From contig JALRME010000011.1 of NCBI GenBank assembly GCA_026120035.1, forward strand, positions 558,001 to 622,000: DNA of 64,000 bases, given 5' to 3'. The notes below the pieces were generated by a model, which had not been told where the DNA came from, did no database searches, and worked only from the letters and a program-made list of their open reading frames with translations. Below are positions 1-11,367 of this stretch, one piece after another; the first letter of the stretch is position 1; each line of letters begins with the position of its first letter. The stretch is from Coleophoma eucalyptorum (lineage: Eukaryota > Ascomycota > Leotiomycetes > Helotiales > Dermateaceae). Both the position numbers and the translations under genes were made by a program.

Positions 1-1032
1 AGTGCCAGATGGCTGAGCAGCTCCGGATCCTGAGCCGGTGGAGAAGACTCCAGTGCCATTGAATCCAGCGGCAGCAGTAGGGGCAGTGAACGAGGATGCG
101 GCAGCAACCTTTGAGACAGAGGTGACGAAGGATGTTGGGGCGACCTTGGCAACGGTGGTAGCGGATGCGGAGGCGGAGGTGGCAGCGGCTGCGACGGTTG
201 AAGATGCAGAAGCGCTGGAACCAGATTGCATAGCTGGAATCACGATTTCTTCAATAGTCCAGGTCAATCCTCCATCGGTGGTGACCATGTCAGAGTGGGT
301 AACCTCATCTCCAGCACCCATGGTATCGGTGAAGGTAGGATCGGCAGCGGCAAGAATGATGGTCGAGTTGGCGTAGGTTTGGGTTGCGATGGTTCCAGAG
401 CATTCAACGTCGTTGTAGTTGTCGCACTCAAGAGCGGTGCCCCATCCGAGCATGGGACCCGAGGTCTTGTTGTAGCTTGACAATAGCACGCCAGTCTTGG
501 CGTTGGTCATGGTCTGAGTCCAGAGGTATGTAGATGCATCAACAAGGGTGTAGTTAAAGATGATACCATCGCTGTAGTCGGTATCGGCCGTGGTCTGGTC
601 ACCGACCCATTGGTTGGGAAGTCCATTGGAAGCAAGTCCATAGACCTCAGAGGAGATACACCTACAGTTGAAATGTCAGACCACTCCATGTCTTCTTCAT
701 GCCACGTACATGCAGGATACATGACTTGGGTTTACTCACCAAGAAGTGCTCGAGTCGCCACTGCACTCGCTTGCACCGTCAGGGTACGATCCGACGATAC
801 TCTGAATGAGATCTCCGGTTCCGTTGGAAATACCCAAATAGGCGAAGAGGTAGCCACCTTGGTTAGGAATTGGCTCTCCGGGGTACATGGTTGTGGATGT
901 GCTGATGATTTGTTGCTTAGCAGGGCCCAAACTAAAGGCTTGACCCCATGAATCACGCTTTCCAAGGTTGGAAGCGGTTGCTACAGATGCCGAAGCCAGA
1001 ACGGCGGCCATAGTAGTGGATTGAAGATGCAT
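1..1032 (-). CDS. secreted Ser/Thr/Ala-rich protein, 3' end off window
   Basis: Exons 740-1032 and 1-661 on the minus strand, with a 78-bp GT-AG intron that splits a Trp codon. The reading frame stays open to base 1, so the C-terminus is missing. The start at 1032 is followed by a hydrophobic Ala/Ser-rich segment ending at a KR site (LGKR), which I read as a signal peptide plus a Kex2-like site. The body has WC-ISSEVYG and GWGTALECDNYNDVECSG-type segments, several N-x-S/T sites and an even-looking Cys pattern. It then passes into a long Ala/Ser/Thr/Val tail typical of cell-wall or GPI-anchored fungal proteins. I recall similar conserved secreted ascomycete proteins of unknown function, perhaps with a concanavalin-like fold, but no catalytic motif is visible. 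Secretion is well supported; function is unknown. Confidence 0.75.
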
Positions 1033-1186
1033 GGTGTTGGAATGATTTTTGATCGGTTGAAGGGAAAGCGGATAATTCGAGAAGGTCCTGCCTTGGATGT
1101 CCAAAAAGAGTGTGCTGGGCAAAGTAAAGAACGTGAAATGGAGTTGCTAGAAGACTGAGAGCGCCAAGTAACGGCCATCTAGACCT

Positions 1187-1195
1187 CTTATATAT
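1187..1195 (-). promoter_or_regulatory. TATA box of the secreted-protein gene
   Basis: On the minus strand this reads ATATATAAG, directly after a run of nine G. It lies about 155 bp upstream of the start codon at 1032, a normal distance for a fungal TATA element plus a short leader. Confidence 0.5.
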
Positions 1196-3119
1196 CCCCC
1201 CCCCTAATGATATCATGATGATTGGTGGATAAAGAGCATAAGGATGTGGTGAGATGTAGGGGATGTCTATACCCCGGAGGCGCATCCGAAGTTGCTGGTT
1301 GAAAGTAGACAAGGCTGAATGGTAAAATGGTGTGAAGGGCACTATACGTGAAATGATTTGTTTCGCGTTAGTGTTTCAACAATATAAAGATCTTATGAGA
1401 TGTGGATAAACGAGAATCGGCAATGCTTTGGCCCATGCTACAATAAACAAATGCGAGGGCACAAGCGAGTACGGGAGCAGCATCTTTAGGGCAATTAAGG
1501 CTTGTTCGTCAATTGGAGTTGTCTCCACGACCTCAGTGTAGGTACTTGATACCGTCGGGCATAGTGGTTACGCAAAAGAAAAGTCCAGCGCATATGTAAA
1601 AACAATATCCAATGCCGAGGTCTGTTTAAGGAGAAGTAGATCAGCGGGGAGATCGTCGCTACCATTCAGAACATAGAGACCCCAGTTAATGGCAAAGCAA
1701 TCCCTGGCGGACATTTTACATCAAAGGGCTTTTGGCCCATGCCTTCGTGGATGGTTTTCACCACAGACGAGAAGACAGGGCACGGTTTGTTGATCCTAAC
1801 TGTGTTCTAGATTCACCATCGCGCCGGCTGTTGAAGCACTTGCTTCATTACCGATATCTATCCGACCTTTTTTGTACTAATTTTTGGATTGCGGTGCAAG
1901 CATAGCATCCTCCTTAACATATTTTGTCGTGATCCAACCTTTCTCTTTATTACTTGTTGGATTGTAGTACAAGCATGAAATCCTCCTCAGCATCTTGTGA
2001 CGTGATAGATTGACAACGTTTGCTCACTCCGCCTGGCCCCCAAAGCTTCTTGACCTTAGGCCCGCTCCTGGCACAGCGTCCTCCACTGGCTCTCCTTTCC
2101 CTTCGAGCCCTAATTACAATTTCAGCCAATAAATTCTCTCTGGAGAGGGGTTGATCCGAGAAAGGCAAGAAACCGCACCACGGCGTTGTCAGGATGGGGA
2201 ATGATGTACAGTAATGTGAATATCCCGGCTTGCGCCACCAACCCAACTTCTTCCCTGAGGTGTTTTATAAGTATATTACAGCTTCTAGCCGGATCCACAA
2301 TGCAACGGCGTGTCGGTCTCTAAGGTTGCGTCCCACGGCAGAATCACACCGCTTCCATATGCAGAATCAGCACCAACCTTCTACTTTTGCTGCTGCAACA
2401 TGACCACGAACTACTTACTATTTCAGCGAGCAAGCAGTGAGCGTGTACCAAGTGACATTTACCAGCCGGGTTTCCTGATAGAGGTAATTCTGTGTTCTCG
2501 TACTTCTCATCGAGCTAGCTTTCCAAATCCAGCTCTGCAAAGCTCCATCCATGCCTCAAGCCAACCATTGCCTGGCGGGCACTGCTCCGCTGGAGGCGAA
2601 GAAAAAACTCTTGTTGACAGGCCAAATGCTTGAGTGATGGAACTCTATGTCTACTGTACGGGTAAGTGTGTGACGCATCTAGCAAACCGGGCGTAGTAGC
2701 TCGTTCTTGTAGGAACAAGCTCATGCGTCAATCGCATTGGAATGCTGGGGTTAGCGGCACGAACCTTTTGTTCACTGCGAGCAACCGCTTTCAGATTCGA
2801 ACCAACCACCCGAACGGCCTATGGTTTTCCTATCTTATCGCAATCGACGCTTTCAGATAGCTTAAATGACGAGTGTCAGTAACCTTTCGATAAGCACCCA
2901 TCATGGGAGAGAAGCTTTGGGTTGTGTGCAACATTCCTACTCAGCCTCTCCTCCGCTTTCGCTTTACCCCACACCCGCAGCATTCCTCGTGCCCCAGCTT
3001 TTGCTCGTCTGAACAGCATCTCCTCTTGACCGAGATCAAAGGTATCACTTCTGTAACTCAGCCAAGGCGAAGAATGGGAGGCTGGATGACAAGAATTAAG
3101 AGCTGGGTTATTTTGAAGA

Positions 3120-3129
3120 TATATAAATA
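3120..3129 (+). promoter_or_regulatory. TATA box upstream of the 3270 gene
   Basis: TATATAAATA lies 141-150 bp before the ATG at 3270. A CA-rich leader with ACAAACAATACAC follows, as is common in fungal 5' UTRs. This promoter is the main reason to believe the small downstream frame. Confidence 0.5.
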
Positions 3130-3269
3130 TATCTGAGATGTCTCAGTGAGCGGTCATCAACACCGACCAGCGACAACCCTCAAGTACACAAACAATACAC
3201 ATTAAATCCTCGCCAGCTTATCATTTTCCAACCTACGTAACTGAATCAAATTCAATTGCATCTTTCAAG

Positions 3270-3653
3270 ATGCCAGCTTTCACTTCTCCACCACCATCCC
3301 CAACACGCACCCCACCCAGGAAGTATCTTATCGAATGTCACCCACAATTCTCCCCTACAACCTCCAGCAACCTCGATAATGAGATTGATCGCTTTGCAGA
3401 ATCTTGGAGGTTGCCATGCAGTCTCGATGACGACACCCCAGCATCACCCAGCTCACCTGGAAGTCTCTGTAGCCGAAGTTCAAGCCTGGGCACTCTTTAT
3501 GAGGAGGAAGAGGATGCCGAACTAGGCATTGTGGTTCAGCCAAGGACTACCAAGACTTTTGTACGTTGGTTGACGTACGTTCCTTGTATAGGATCGATGC
3601 TGATTGCTGGTAGAAGGTTTCCAGACCTAGATCAAGAACCAGTGCTTGACTGA
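3270..3653 (+). CDS. small hypothetical protein (127 aa)
   Basis: Single-exon frame of 127 residues. The N-terminus is Pro/Ser/Thr-rich (MPAFTSPPPSPTRTPP). A Ser-rich acidic middle holds CSRSSSLGTLYEEEEDAELG at about residues 68-88. The C-terminal part, around FVRWLTYVPCIGSMLIAGRRF, could be amphipathic or a weak membrane segment. No family is recognised. Support comes from a canonical TATA box about 150 bp upstream, an ATG in a plausible leader (CTTTCAAGATG) and protein-like composition. It could still be a chance frame. Confidence 0.5.
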   Translation: MPAFTSPPPSPTRTPPRKYLIECHPQFSPTTSSNLDNEIDRFAESWRLPCSLDDDTPASPSSPGSLCSRSSSLGTLYEEEEDAELGIVVQPRTTKTFVRWLTYVPCIGSMLIAGRRFPDLDQEPVLD

Positions 3654-4159
3654 CCATGCAACGCTATCTTTGAAAGACATAAGGCACTAAATGTGGAGCT
3701 TGAAAATGTTACCAGGAGTTTTGGGGTGTTGATTTTAATATTTTCTTCTTCTTTTCTCTCCTTTTTTTTCAAAAAAAAGGGGGGGGGGACACTTTCAGTA
3801 TCCAGCCGGCTGCCAACTGGCCTTGGCTAGCTATGCAACTCAGCATTTGATGGCAGATACTGTCTCTACTAAGGCACATATGCAATTTTGGGTGATTGGA
3901 AAGGCGTTTATTTGGAGAAATTGCTGGCAACTCTGTGTTTTGGGAAAGGGTTGCGGCAAGTGGGAAAGGCGTCTGAAGGAACGGAGAATTTTCATGGAAA
4001 ATACTAAAGATTTACTGGATAGATCACAATCTATACACTGTTTGATCAAATCCATGCCATATGTATCCCATATGGAATTGTCCAATGAGTGCACTGCCAC
4101 ACGGGATATATTTCGAAGTCCAACTCCACGCTTGCAACTTATCATACACTGCTAACAAT
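3654..4159. other. intergenic, convergent 3' ends
   Basis: This lies between the stop of the 3270 gene and the stop of the SOD2 gene. It contains the homopolymer block at 3762-3788 and T-rich sequence that may serve as 3' UTR. Open frames on both strands here are short and unrecognised. Confidence 0.4.
3762..3788. repeat. T8-C-A8-G10 homopolymer block
   Basis: Eight T, one C, eight A and ten G stand in direct succession. The T and A runs are complementary, but the one-base spacer is too short for a simple hairpin loop, so a few A/T pairs would have to open. It may mark a 3' end region, or it may be an indel-prone site in assembly. Confidence 0.6.
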
Positions 4160-4964
4160 CTACTTCAATCTGCTCTCAACAGTCTTCCAGTTAATAACAT
4201 CCCAGATAGCGCTGAAATACTCGGCTTTGCGGTTTTGGTATTGCAAGTAGTAAGCATGCTCCCAAGCATCAACACCGAGCAGAGGTGTGAACTTTCCAAC
4301 GACTGGGTCCTGGTTTGCATATGTTCGGATTCCGATCTGTCCAGTCTCGTTGTCCTTGACGAGCCACGCCCATCCACTGCCCTGAATACCGGCCAAAGCC
4401 GTGTTGAACTTGCCCTTGAAAGCATCGAAGGAGCCGTAGTTGGTCTCAATGGCAGACTAGAATGGGAAATAGGATCAGCAAAAGACTAGAGGTCATGAGA
4501 ATTTTGATTACAAACCTTCAATGCTCCGCTTGGCTCTCCACCACCGCCGTTCTTGCTTGGAGCCAAGTTCTCCCAGAACAAGGAGTGGTTGATGTGTCCA
4601 CCACCGTGGAAGTTAATCAATGGCTGCAGAGCAACAGAGGCTGCGACATCTCCCTTGGCCCCGGCCTCTGCGAGTTGCTCGCTGGCGGTGTTGAAGCTGT
4701 TCACATATGTTTGGTGGTGGTTCTTGTGGTGGAGCTCCATGATCTTGCCGGAGATAGAGGGCTCAAGCGCGCCATAGTCGTCTGGATGTGCTATTAGCCA
4801 TTTCGAAAGATCCCGCTAGCTGAATTGTGCTTACATGGGAGGTCTGGGAGAGTTGCCTTGCCGCGGACGAAGGTAGTAGCTGCAGCAGAGGCAGCTCTCT
4901 TCGATGCTCCGGATCGAAGAACCGATCGAGCGGCAGTTGAGGTACGGAGGAGTGTTGCAGACAT
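4160..4964 (-). CDS. SOD2: mitochondrial Mn superoxide dismutase
   Basis: Exons 4835-4964, 4516-4781 and 4160-4456 on the minus strand, with introns of 53 and 59 bp, give 230 residues, the usual family length. The enzyme dismutates superoxide to H2O2 and O2 in the mitochondrial matrix. Residues 1 to about 38 are rich in Ser/Ala/Arg with no acids, a clear matrix-targeting presequence. The mature part starts near [16 protein letters not shown]. Metal ligands are visible: His61 in MELHHKNHH, the second His of [10 protein letters not shown], and Asp and His in DAWEHAYY. The protein is complete with no damage. It is transcribed away from PSF3 from a shared 329-bp region. Confidence 0.97.
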
Positions 4965-5293
4965 TTTGAGATTGTTGTACAGATTGAAGCTATATTACTT
5001 CTATTTTGCACGTTTTTATGTTGTTGGAGGATGATTCTGGGAGCTTAGGAATGAGTGGATGCTAATTGAGGAGAGCTCGGAAGCCAAAGCTCTTACAGCA
5101 ACAAACGTCATTCGGAGCGAATCTCGGCATCTAAAATTGTTGGTCATCTAAGATCAAAACGCGTCTTCCCGAGAAACATGACCGACCGCGTCTACAACAG
5201 AGAATCAAGTTCGAACCCAGTTACGTTTCCATGCTATCACGATAACAATTACAAGGAGGGCGGGGTTAGATCTTCAGCCAATTATTCATTACA
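4965..5293. promoter_or_regulatory. shared promoter region of SOD2 and PSF3
   Basis: 329 bp separate the two divergent start codons, so both promoters and leaders must lie here or overlap the coding ends. I see no clear TATA box on either side, which suits housekeeping genes. No specific operator was recognised. Confidence 0.6.
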
Positions 5294-5910
5294 ATGTCTT
5301 ACTACGATGTCGATGCCATCCTGACCGATGCTCAAGTATTTACCCCTCGTACCCCTCCATCATATGCGATTATTCTTGCTGACATTTCAATTAGAAAGTT
5401 CCTTGTACTTTCGAGCTCGATGTCCCAGGTCTAGGCTTCTTAGACAACAATGCTGGCCACACGCTCCGCGAGGGCACACGCGTGGATCTTCCACTCTGGC
5501 TTTCCGAAATGCTCGCAGTCTCCTCCGCCAGCACCTCCAAGAACCTCGTCACACTTGGCCTACCGCCAGCCCTCGCACCACGCGTGATGAACGCACTGAA
5601 GGCCGATCCGAAGTCCGTAGATCTGCGAGCACTGGCACAACACTTCTACGGGCTTGGTGCGCGGATCTTGGAGTTGTTTGATGAGGAGGAGATTTGCGAG
5701 GTCTTGATGCAAACATTTAGGACTAGAGCTGCTGAGATTTCTGATCATGCCAATAATGCTGGTGTGGGCTCGAGGGGTGGTGCTGCGGTTGTTGGAGATG
5801 GTGTGGAGTTCTTGAGAGGGCTGGACGAAGATGAGCGTGCTCTGTTTAGGGCTTCTCATGATAGTTCGAAGGCGATGAAGGTGTGGATGGGAGAGATGAA
5901 GAAGAATTGA
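5294..5910 (+). CDS. PSF3: GINS complex subunit PSF3
   Basis: Exons 5294-5335 and 5395-5910, with a 59-bp intron, encode 185 residues, close to the usual PSF3 length. PSF3 is one of four GINS subunits (SLD5, PSF1-3). GINS joins Cdc45 and MCM2-7 to form the replicative helicase in the nucleus. Recognisable parts are the N-terminal MSYYDVDAILTDAQKVPC, the GLGFLDN segment, DLPLWLSEML, and the helical core around LRALAQHFYGLGARILELFDEEE. The first exon codes only 14 residues, so the real start would be missed without splicing. Nothing is odd in the sequence. Confidence 0.95.
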
Positions 5911-6324
5911 GGATATTGATACCATTACAGTTGGGTTGGCGTTACGGGACGGTTCAGGAAAGCCTCGCTTTTATGGGGATATCATAAAGGAGGACAGAAA
6001 ATATGAATTCATGAAACTCAAATCAAGCATGCGGGCAATGAGATGTAACTGGACCTGATGCAAAGTAAATATCTGTAAATTTCGAAGCTACATTGTCTAT
6101 TCTATGGGTCTATCGAATCTCTAGATGATAAGTATCTTGGGAGTAATGAGTTAAGTATTACTCTCTGCTCCTGGAAAGACCAATATATCAGCCACGTGAA
6201 GTCTCGTCACTGTTGAGCTCAAAAAACTGGACGGAAGAGGTTTGCCCTCAAAATAATGTTCTAGCGGCTCAAAAGAAGAGGTATAGAGTCGGTTGCAGTA
6301 TGGGATTCATCAGGGTGGTCCATG
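5911..6324. other. intergenic, convergent 3' ends
   Basis: 414 bp between the PSF3 stop and the Dabb-gene stop. It holds AT-rich 3' UTR-like sequence. An isolated CGGGACGGTT half-site near 5944 resembles the cluster operator core described elsewhere, but it has no palindromic partner. No gene seen. Confidence 0.4.
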
Positions 6325-6824
6325 TCATGTAGCGAATGGTAACATGGATGAGACGATTTTAGGAAATCCACAAAGGCCTTCATCCTCGGAATCGACCTCA
6401 AAATCGAATCTGCAAAGGTCCTCTTTGAAAGGGAAGAGATATGTGCTCGTAACGCTGTTCACATCTCAGCATAAGAACAGCTTTTACATCGTCGCTTATA
6501 CGCAACATACTGGTGGTGTTCCTTGCTCGCCTGGTATTCGGCCAAGGCAGCGCGATCTCGATGGTAGCTGAGCAGAGCAAATTCGAAGCCCTTGCTTCTT
6601 TCAATAGGATCTGTAATAGACGGACCACCGACGATGAGTCGCTCATTCAAAACGCAGGGCAGTGACTTGAGCTTCTTTAACTCTCTGACGAAAATCGCTT
6701 TGTGCTCTTTTGTCACTTCGGACCGAAATCTGAAAAGAACTGTAGAACATGGTCAATTCCTATTGGTATGTGTGACTAAAGTTATTGGGAGTGAGTTGCA
6801 CATACCCATGTGTACGACAGTCAT
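6325..6824 (-). CDS. stress-response A/B barrel (Dabb) domain protein
   Basis: Exons 6806-6824, 6511-6739 and 6325-6454 on the minus strand (introns 66 and 56 bp) give 125 residues. The first exon codes just over six residues, MTVVHM. Joined, the protein shows the Dabb pattern: MTVVHMVLFRFR at the start, LPCVLNERLIVGGPS in the middle, FALLSYHRDRAALAEYQASK then HHHVTSTYLFPF near the end. Dabb proteins are small dimeric ferredoxin-like barrels. Known members act in stress response or as small cyclases or decarboxylases, so the reaction here is open. It diverges from the Zn2Cys6 gene across 351 bp that hold a CGG-N7-CCG site, so it may belong to the same regulon (inference). Confidence 0.9.
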
Positions 6825-7175
6825 CTTGGTGGTGATTATTTGAATTGCGATGCTTCCCAAGTATAGATATCGGCTTGCTTCTCACTGCCTGGATCTGTGG
6901 CAGATGTATTTGACGGATGGAAAATTCAAAATATAGCTAATTACCCCAAGTCCAAGAAACTGAAATAAGCTATTTAACTACCCAAATATCAATTGTGACT
7001 TATCTGGGAAGTAGTTCGTAGAGAGACGGAAGACTTCCGTCGAGCTAAGCCTTTATGCCTCACGCCGAATGGTTCCTAGGGTGTCCGTCCATCGGCGAGC
7101 GGGACACATCCGAGGCTTTCTTTTACACTCCCTGCTGCCCAACACAATCAGCATCTTGCGCAGACTTTCTCGTCA
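6825..7175. promoter_or_regulatory. shared promoter region, Dabb gene / Zn2Cys6 gene
   Basis: 351 bp between divergent start codons. At 7100-7112 stands CGGGACACATCCG (CGG-N7-CCG), 64 bp before the regulator ATG. Its CGGGAC core matches sites near the dehydrogenase genes downstream. That is what autoregulation by a Zn2Cys6 dimer would look like, but binding is inferred. Confidence 0.5.
7100..7112. promoter_or_regulatory. CGG-N7-CCG palindrome upstream of the regulator
   Basis: CGGGACACATCCG. Zn2Cys6 dimers commonly bind inverted CGG triplets with fixed spacing. The site shares CGGGACA with 14982-14995 and 16251-16264. Confidence 0.45.
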
Positions 7176-9645
7176 ATGGATGTCGCGTGGAGTCAAGAAA
7201 GAGATGAAGCGTACGGTACAGATGCCGGTACTGAAGCGCCTGAAGGCAGCAGTCGTGGCAAAACTCGGCGTGCCAACCGGACGAGAGCCGCCTGCACCCG
7301 ATGCCAGAGACGGAAGATCAAGTGTGATGGCTCCATGCCTTGCGCATCGTGTCGGAAAGTTGGTGTTGCCTGTGTTGAAACTGCAAAACAGCAGGAATAT
7401 CCTAAAGCGTAAGTTAAATATATCACTGGGCTGGATTTTGTTAGTGTCCGGAAATGAGCTCATGTCCGTCCTGTTGGTCATTAAGTGAGCTCATATCGGT
7501 GGTTGGGTCCGAGTTTCGGTCTACCTCCGGCTCCCCCAATGGAAAGGTTACTGACTTTAGTAGCTATATATCCAGCCTCAAGGACCGTATAAATTGGCTG
7601 GAATCTATAATGAGTGTTAGATGTCCGGAGGTCGACCTGAACGAAGGGCCTCACATTGTGCGTGAAAACGCCGTTACGGCTCACAGCGAGCCTGACCAAA
7701 ATGCTCCTCTGTCCGCCAGTCTTGATGCAACTAGAGGCATTGGTGCTGCGAATACTACAGTTCCTGCAGAGCCCCAGATCCAACCCCTCATCTCGGAAGC
7801 AGCACCATCTGAGCGAGTTCATGAAATAGGATTGATCTCCGTAACTGGAGGCCAAGACCTAAGATATGTTGGACCTTCCAGCGGCTTTTTCTTTGCAAAA
7901 TTGGTTCTTGCATGCGCTGGCCGGCAAGGACAAAACCGTCCATCTCGTGCCAAAGACATGAATCCCACATCTACTTTGTCCAAGGAATTGTTTCAAGTAC
8001 CGCCTGCAAGCCTTCCAGTTAATCTTGGCCAAGCAATCAAACTATCTAGTGCCTACTGGGATATTATACAATCACACTATCCATTTCTGCATCAACCTTC
8101 TCATCTCAAGCTTATGGAGCATATGTATTCGACGGATAATCCACGCCCAATCGCTGCTTTCCAGGTTAACATGGTTCTTGCAATTTCAACTACGATATTA
8201 TCACGGCGACTAAAAGTGTCGCTATCAGCTGAAGGCTTTTGTGCTGCAGCAATGACATATTTTGGCTCTATTCCAATCGAGGGTTCTCTGGAAGGGTTAC
8301 AAAGTCTTTTGCTTCTTCAGATATATGCTATGAACAACCCATCCATGGGGTTGAATGTGTGGTATCTCAATTACCAGTGCATTGCTGCGGTTCTTGACCT
8401 TGGCCTCCAAAGAGACGTAAGAGCTGGAAACAACGTCTCTCTGCTCACCCAAGAAATGCGCACAAGGATATTTTGGGTCGTGTACTCCCTGGATCGGACT
8501 CTGGCAACAATCATGGGACGACCAATTGGTTTAAGAGATGAGGCTTGTGAGCTTAGGGTAAGCTTCTACTTCGATGGGAAAGCCTTTTCACAGTGATTGG
8601 TCATTGTTCATTATTTGATAATTCGACTAACAAATATAATTAGCTACCGGCAGACAAGGAAGATTCCCAGTTATCTGATCCTAGTATCTGTCCGAGAGAT
8701 ACAGACACTCCGCCAACTCCAACTACTACCGCAATCCATCTCATAAAACTCGCTAAGCTAAACTCTGAAATCAAGTACGTCGCCAACAGCATTTCTCACA
8801 AGACACCTGCCCATACATATCCAAGAATTCCGAATATCTTGGAATGGCAATCGAATATACTGGATAGGTTGAAACAGTGGTTCTCTGAGATCCCCCAATT
8901 TCAAGGGCCTAGCCTCTACATGACAAAGTCCTGCGAACTCAAGTATCATGAGGTGTTGATGTTGCTTCTTCGGCCCAGCCCTGCAATCCCATACCCTTCT
9001 CAAACTTCTCTACAGTTGTGCTATCGCAGTGCCATCTCAATCATTCACATATTTGACGAACTTTACAGAGGTGATCTACTGGTATACTCTTGGGCCACAG
9101 TACATTCGGTCTTTTTGGCGACAATTACAATGCTCTACTGTATTTGGGTCGTCCCGTCGGTCACAAAAGCGACGAAACTCGATGTTTTGATTGCTGACTT
9201 GAAATCGGGCTCGAATGTTTTGAGCGCTACAGCCGAGCACTGGACAGAAGCGAAAAGGAGCAGAGATGTGCTTGACGAGCTGTCAGAAGCCACGATCCGC
9301 TGGATCATGGAGACACAGGCACGAACTACTGATAAGCAGCAGCAACAAAGTGCGACTCGAGCCCAATCAAGACCTCAAGCGTCACTCGCTGGGAGCACAT
9401 CAAATGAAAATTATTTGGATGGGTCTGGAAACTACAACCATGAGGCCCGAGAGTACTCTACGCCAGCGCTACCGACTATGCATGACTATTTAAGCCCTGA
9501 TGTGTTCACTTCTATCTTCGGTCAACAAGAAGATTTTGATCTTACTGGGTCTCTGGATGTCAATTCTATCATGCAAGGAGTTTTCAGCGACTATCAAATC
9601 CCGGTTAATTTTGGACATGAGTTTATGTTCGATGGACAACTTTGA
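7176..9645 (+). CDS. Zn2Cys6 transcription factor with fungal_trans domain
   Basis: Exons 7176-7408, 7486-8557 and 8644-9645 give about 768 residues. The Zn2Cys6 binuclear cluster spans Cys40-Cys66 with exact C-x2-C-x6-C-x5-C-x2-C-x6-C spacing, preceded by a basic stretch. After it comes a short linker/coiled-coil segment (SYISSLKDRINWLESI). The central region matches the fungal regulatory middle homology: YWDIIQSHYPFLHQPSHLKLME, then MRTRIFWVVYSLDRTLATIMGRPIGL. A Gln/Ser-rich, acidic tail ends the protein. Exon 2 could instead start at 7561: that acceptor is also in phase and would remove exactly 25 codons. It sits beside a transporter, dehydrogenases and a dehydratase, and is the natural candidate to control them. 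Confidence 0.92.
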
Positions 9646-11367
9646 AATGCCTTTAGACTTCATGCTGGTCTTGCCCGTAAGACTTCGAAGCGACTCTTCA
9701 ATATATGATACAAAGGATTGTAGGCCATGGTCGCTCAATTCACTCTCATAATAGGTTGCCGATAACCTTTTGAGCAGGCATCACCCAGCCAGGGAAGGAT
9801 GGCAAGCACGGATGCCCTTCTTTCAAACATCCCGCAAAAGAGGTATGAATTTCGATACAGTTCCAGAACATCACTATCCACAGAATGTCGCCTATTTTCA
9901 AAGTACTGTATTACAAAAATAATCTTGGCGACTAAAAGCTTGTCTTGAAAATCTGCGTGGCTTGCCAGCCAAAACGGGTGTGGAGAGTTCACTGGGGGAA
10001 TAGGTACTGGGCAAAGGCTTGCGCGACCTTGGGGAAAGCTTGAATTCGAGACAGCTTGGCAGGGACGGCGCAACGTCGAAACCCTTTGCAACCTTTTATT
10101 GAAACGTTCAAAACGCGAATTGAAGATGAAGGAAGCAATACAAAAACAAAGTTAAAAACGACTCTGTGCTATTTTCGCCAGCTGCATTCTCAAGACCTCT
10201 CAACGAATTCAACTATAGTAGCGTTCTGGTTTCTAGCCGATGCGCCTGGTGCGGAAAGATGACCGACTTTTCACAGGCTCCACTATTGCCATTAGTGGAG
10301 GTACTTTATGGAGTATGCACGAGAGTCTTGGCCTCCACGTTCCAATCTTCTGATGTGACAAGTTGGTACGACCGCTTATCTTCTTGTGCCCAGCGTCCTG
10401 GTCATGGGTTTTGGAGAGCTCAGTGAGCGAGTCGCACCTACACGGTGACATTCATATTTGGGGAAACCTGGCTTCCAAGACCTGCCCTCCACATCCGAAG
10501 TAATTGTTTGGGGATTGATATCCGACCTTTTTTTAATCCAGTCCCCGGGGCCCGCAAATTCCCCGCGGATATTGCACGGTTCTACAACTCGCACTTGAGC
10601 ACCACTACGTACATGTTGCGACTCACTAGGGTCAGAGCCTGTCTGTGACCGCTGTAAATTCCGCATTTTGTCCCCGACGCCACAAAACGTAGGCCGATCC
10701 ATATAATGGCCTGTGGATTGTCACCCCCCCAATTGAATTTAACGAAACAAGCTAGGAAACACCGGCAAGGCTAGCAGCTTTCTTCAGTCTCGTCCATCCA
10801 CATGAGCGACCAAGCCAAAGTGTCTAATGCTGACTAGACGTAAATTTCACCAACAGCACACCATCTTACTATTATCATTCTGGTCTATACGACGGTTCGA
10901 AATGTCTCTACACGGTCTTTATTCGTGCCAAGGGTCCGGGTAATTATTGCTACCGCTGGGGATAAATCTGCCTCCGAATCCCTCCTGGTTTCATTGGCTA
11001 AACCCCCAGATTAAAATGTCTTACGAGACATTGGAGTCCCCGCAGGTGGGATGGGGCGAGCGTTAGCTTGGATACCTCACGCGCATCTCAACCCATTGTG
11101 GAACCCACAGACCGGCCATCAAAAGACACGAAGCTGACCAGACGACTTGATGCTTGCATGTGCCAAGAGCCGGTGTAGCGTTCCTCCAGCTCTTGAGCAC
11201 TCACAAATGGGGCAAGCTTAGTGGGGTACAAGGCTATAAGTACTTGAGTTTATCGTGCTATCCAACCTTTGTGTTTCGCAAGTCTTACGCTCTTCATCAA
11301 CGCTCCTATACCTTTGAGAACTGAGTGCCATATTTTCTTTTCCAGACTCAGATAGGTAACCTTCAAG
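9646..11367. other. intergenic upstream of the sugar transporter
   Basis: 1.7 kb between the regulator and the transporter, both on the plus strand. It holds the transporter's TATA element at 11234-11240. A CGG-N8-CCG at 10252-10265 (CGGAAAGATGACCG) lies 1.1 kb upstream, lacks the CGGGAC core and is weak. No gene is recognised; a 118-codon minus-strand frame at 9735-10091 has no support. Confidence 0.4.
11234..11240 (+). promoter_or_regulatory. TATA-like element of the transporter gene
   Basis: CTATAAG, about 130 bp upstream of the ATG at 11368. Confidence 0.35.

Larger units (their letters stand above)
1033..3269. other. intergenic, divergent promoters
   Basis: This 2.2-kb stretch separates two divergent genes. 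I see a TATA element at each end (1187-1195 minus, 3120-3129 plus) and a C9 run at 1196-1204. The open frames inside are short and overlapping, with no recognisable protein. The two ends probably hold promoters and leaders; I see nothing in the middle. Confidence 0.5.

Noticed and set aside
9735..10091. 118-codon minus-strand frame after the Zn2Cys6 gene
   Set aside because: No recognised motif, no plausible partner exon, and it begins at a non-ATG codon.
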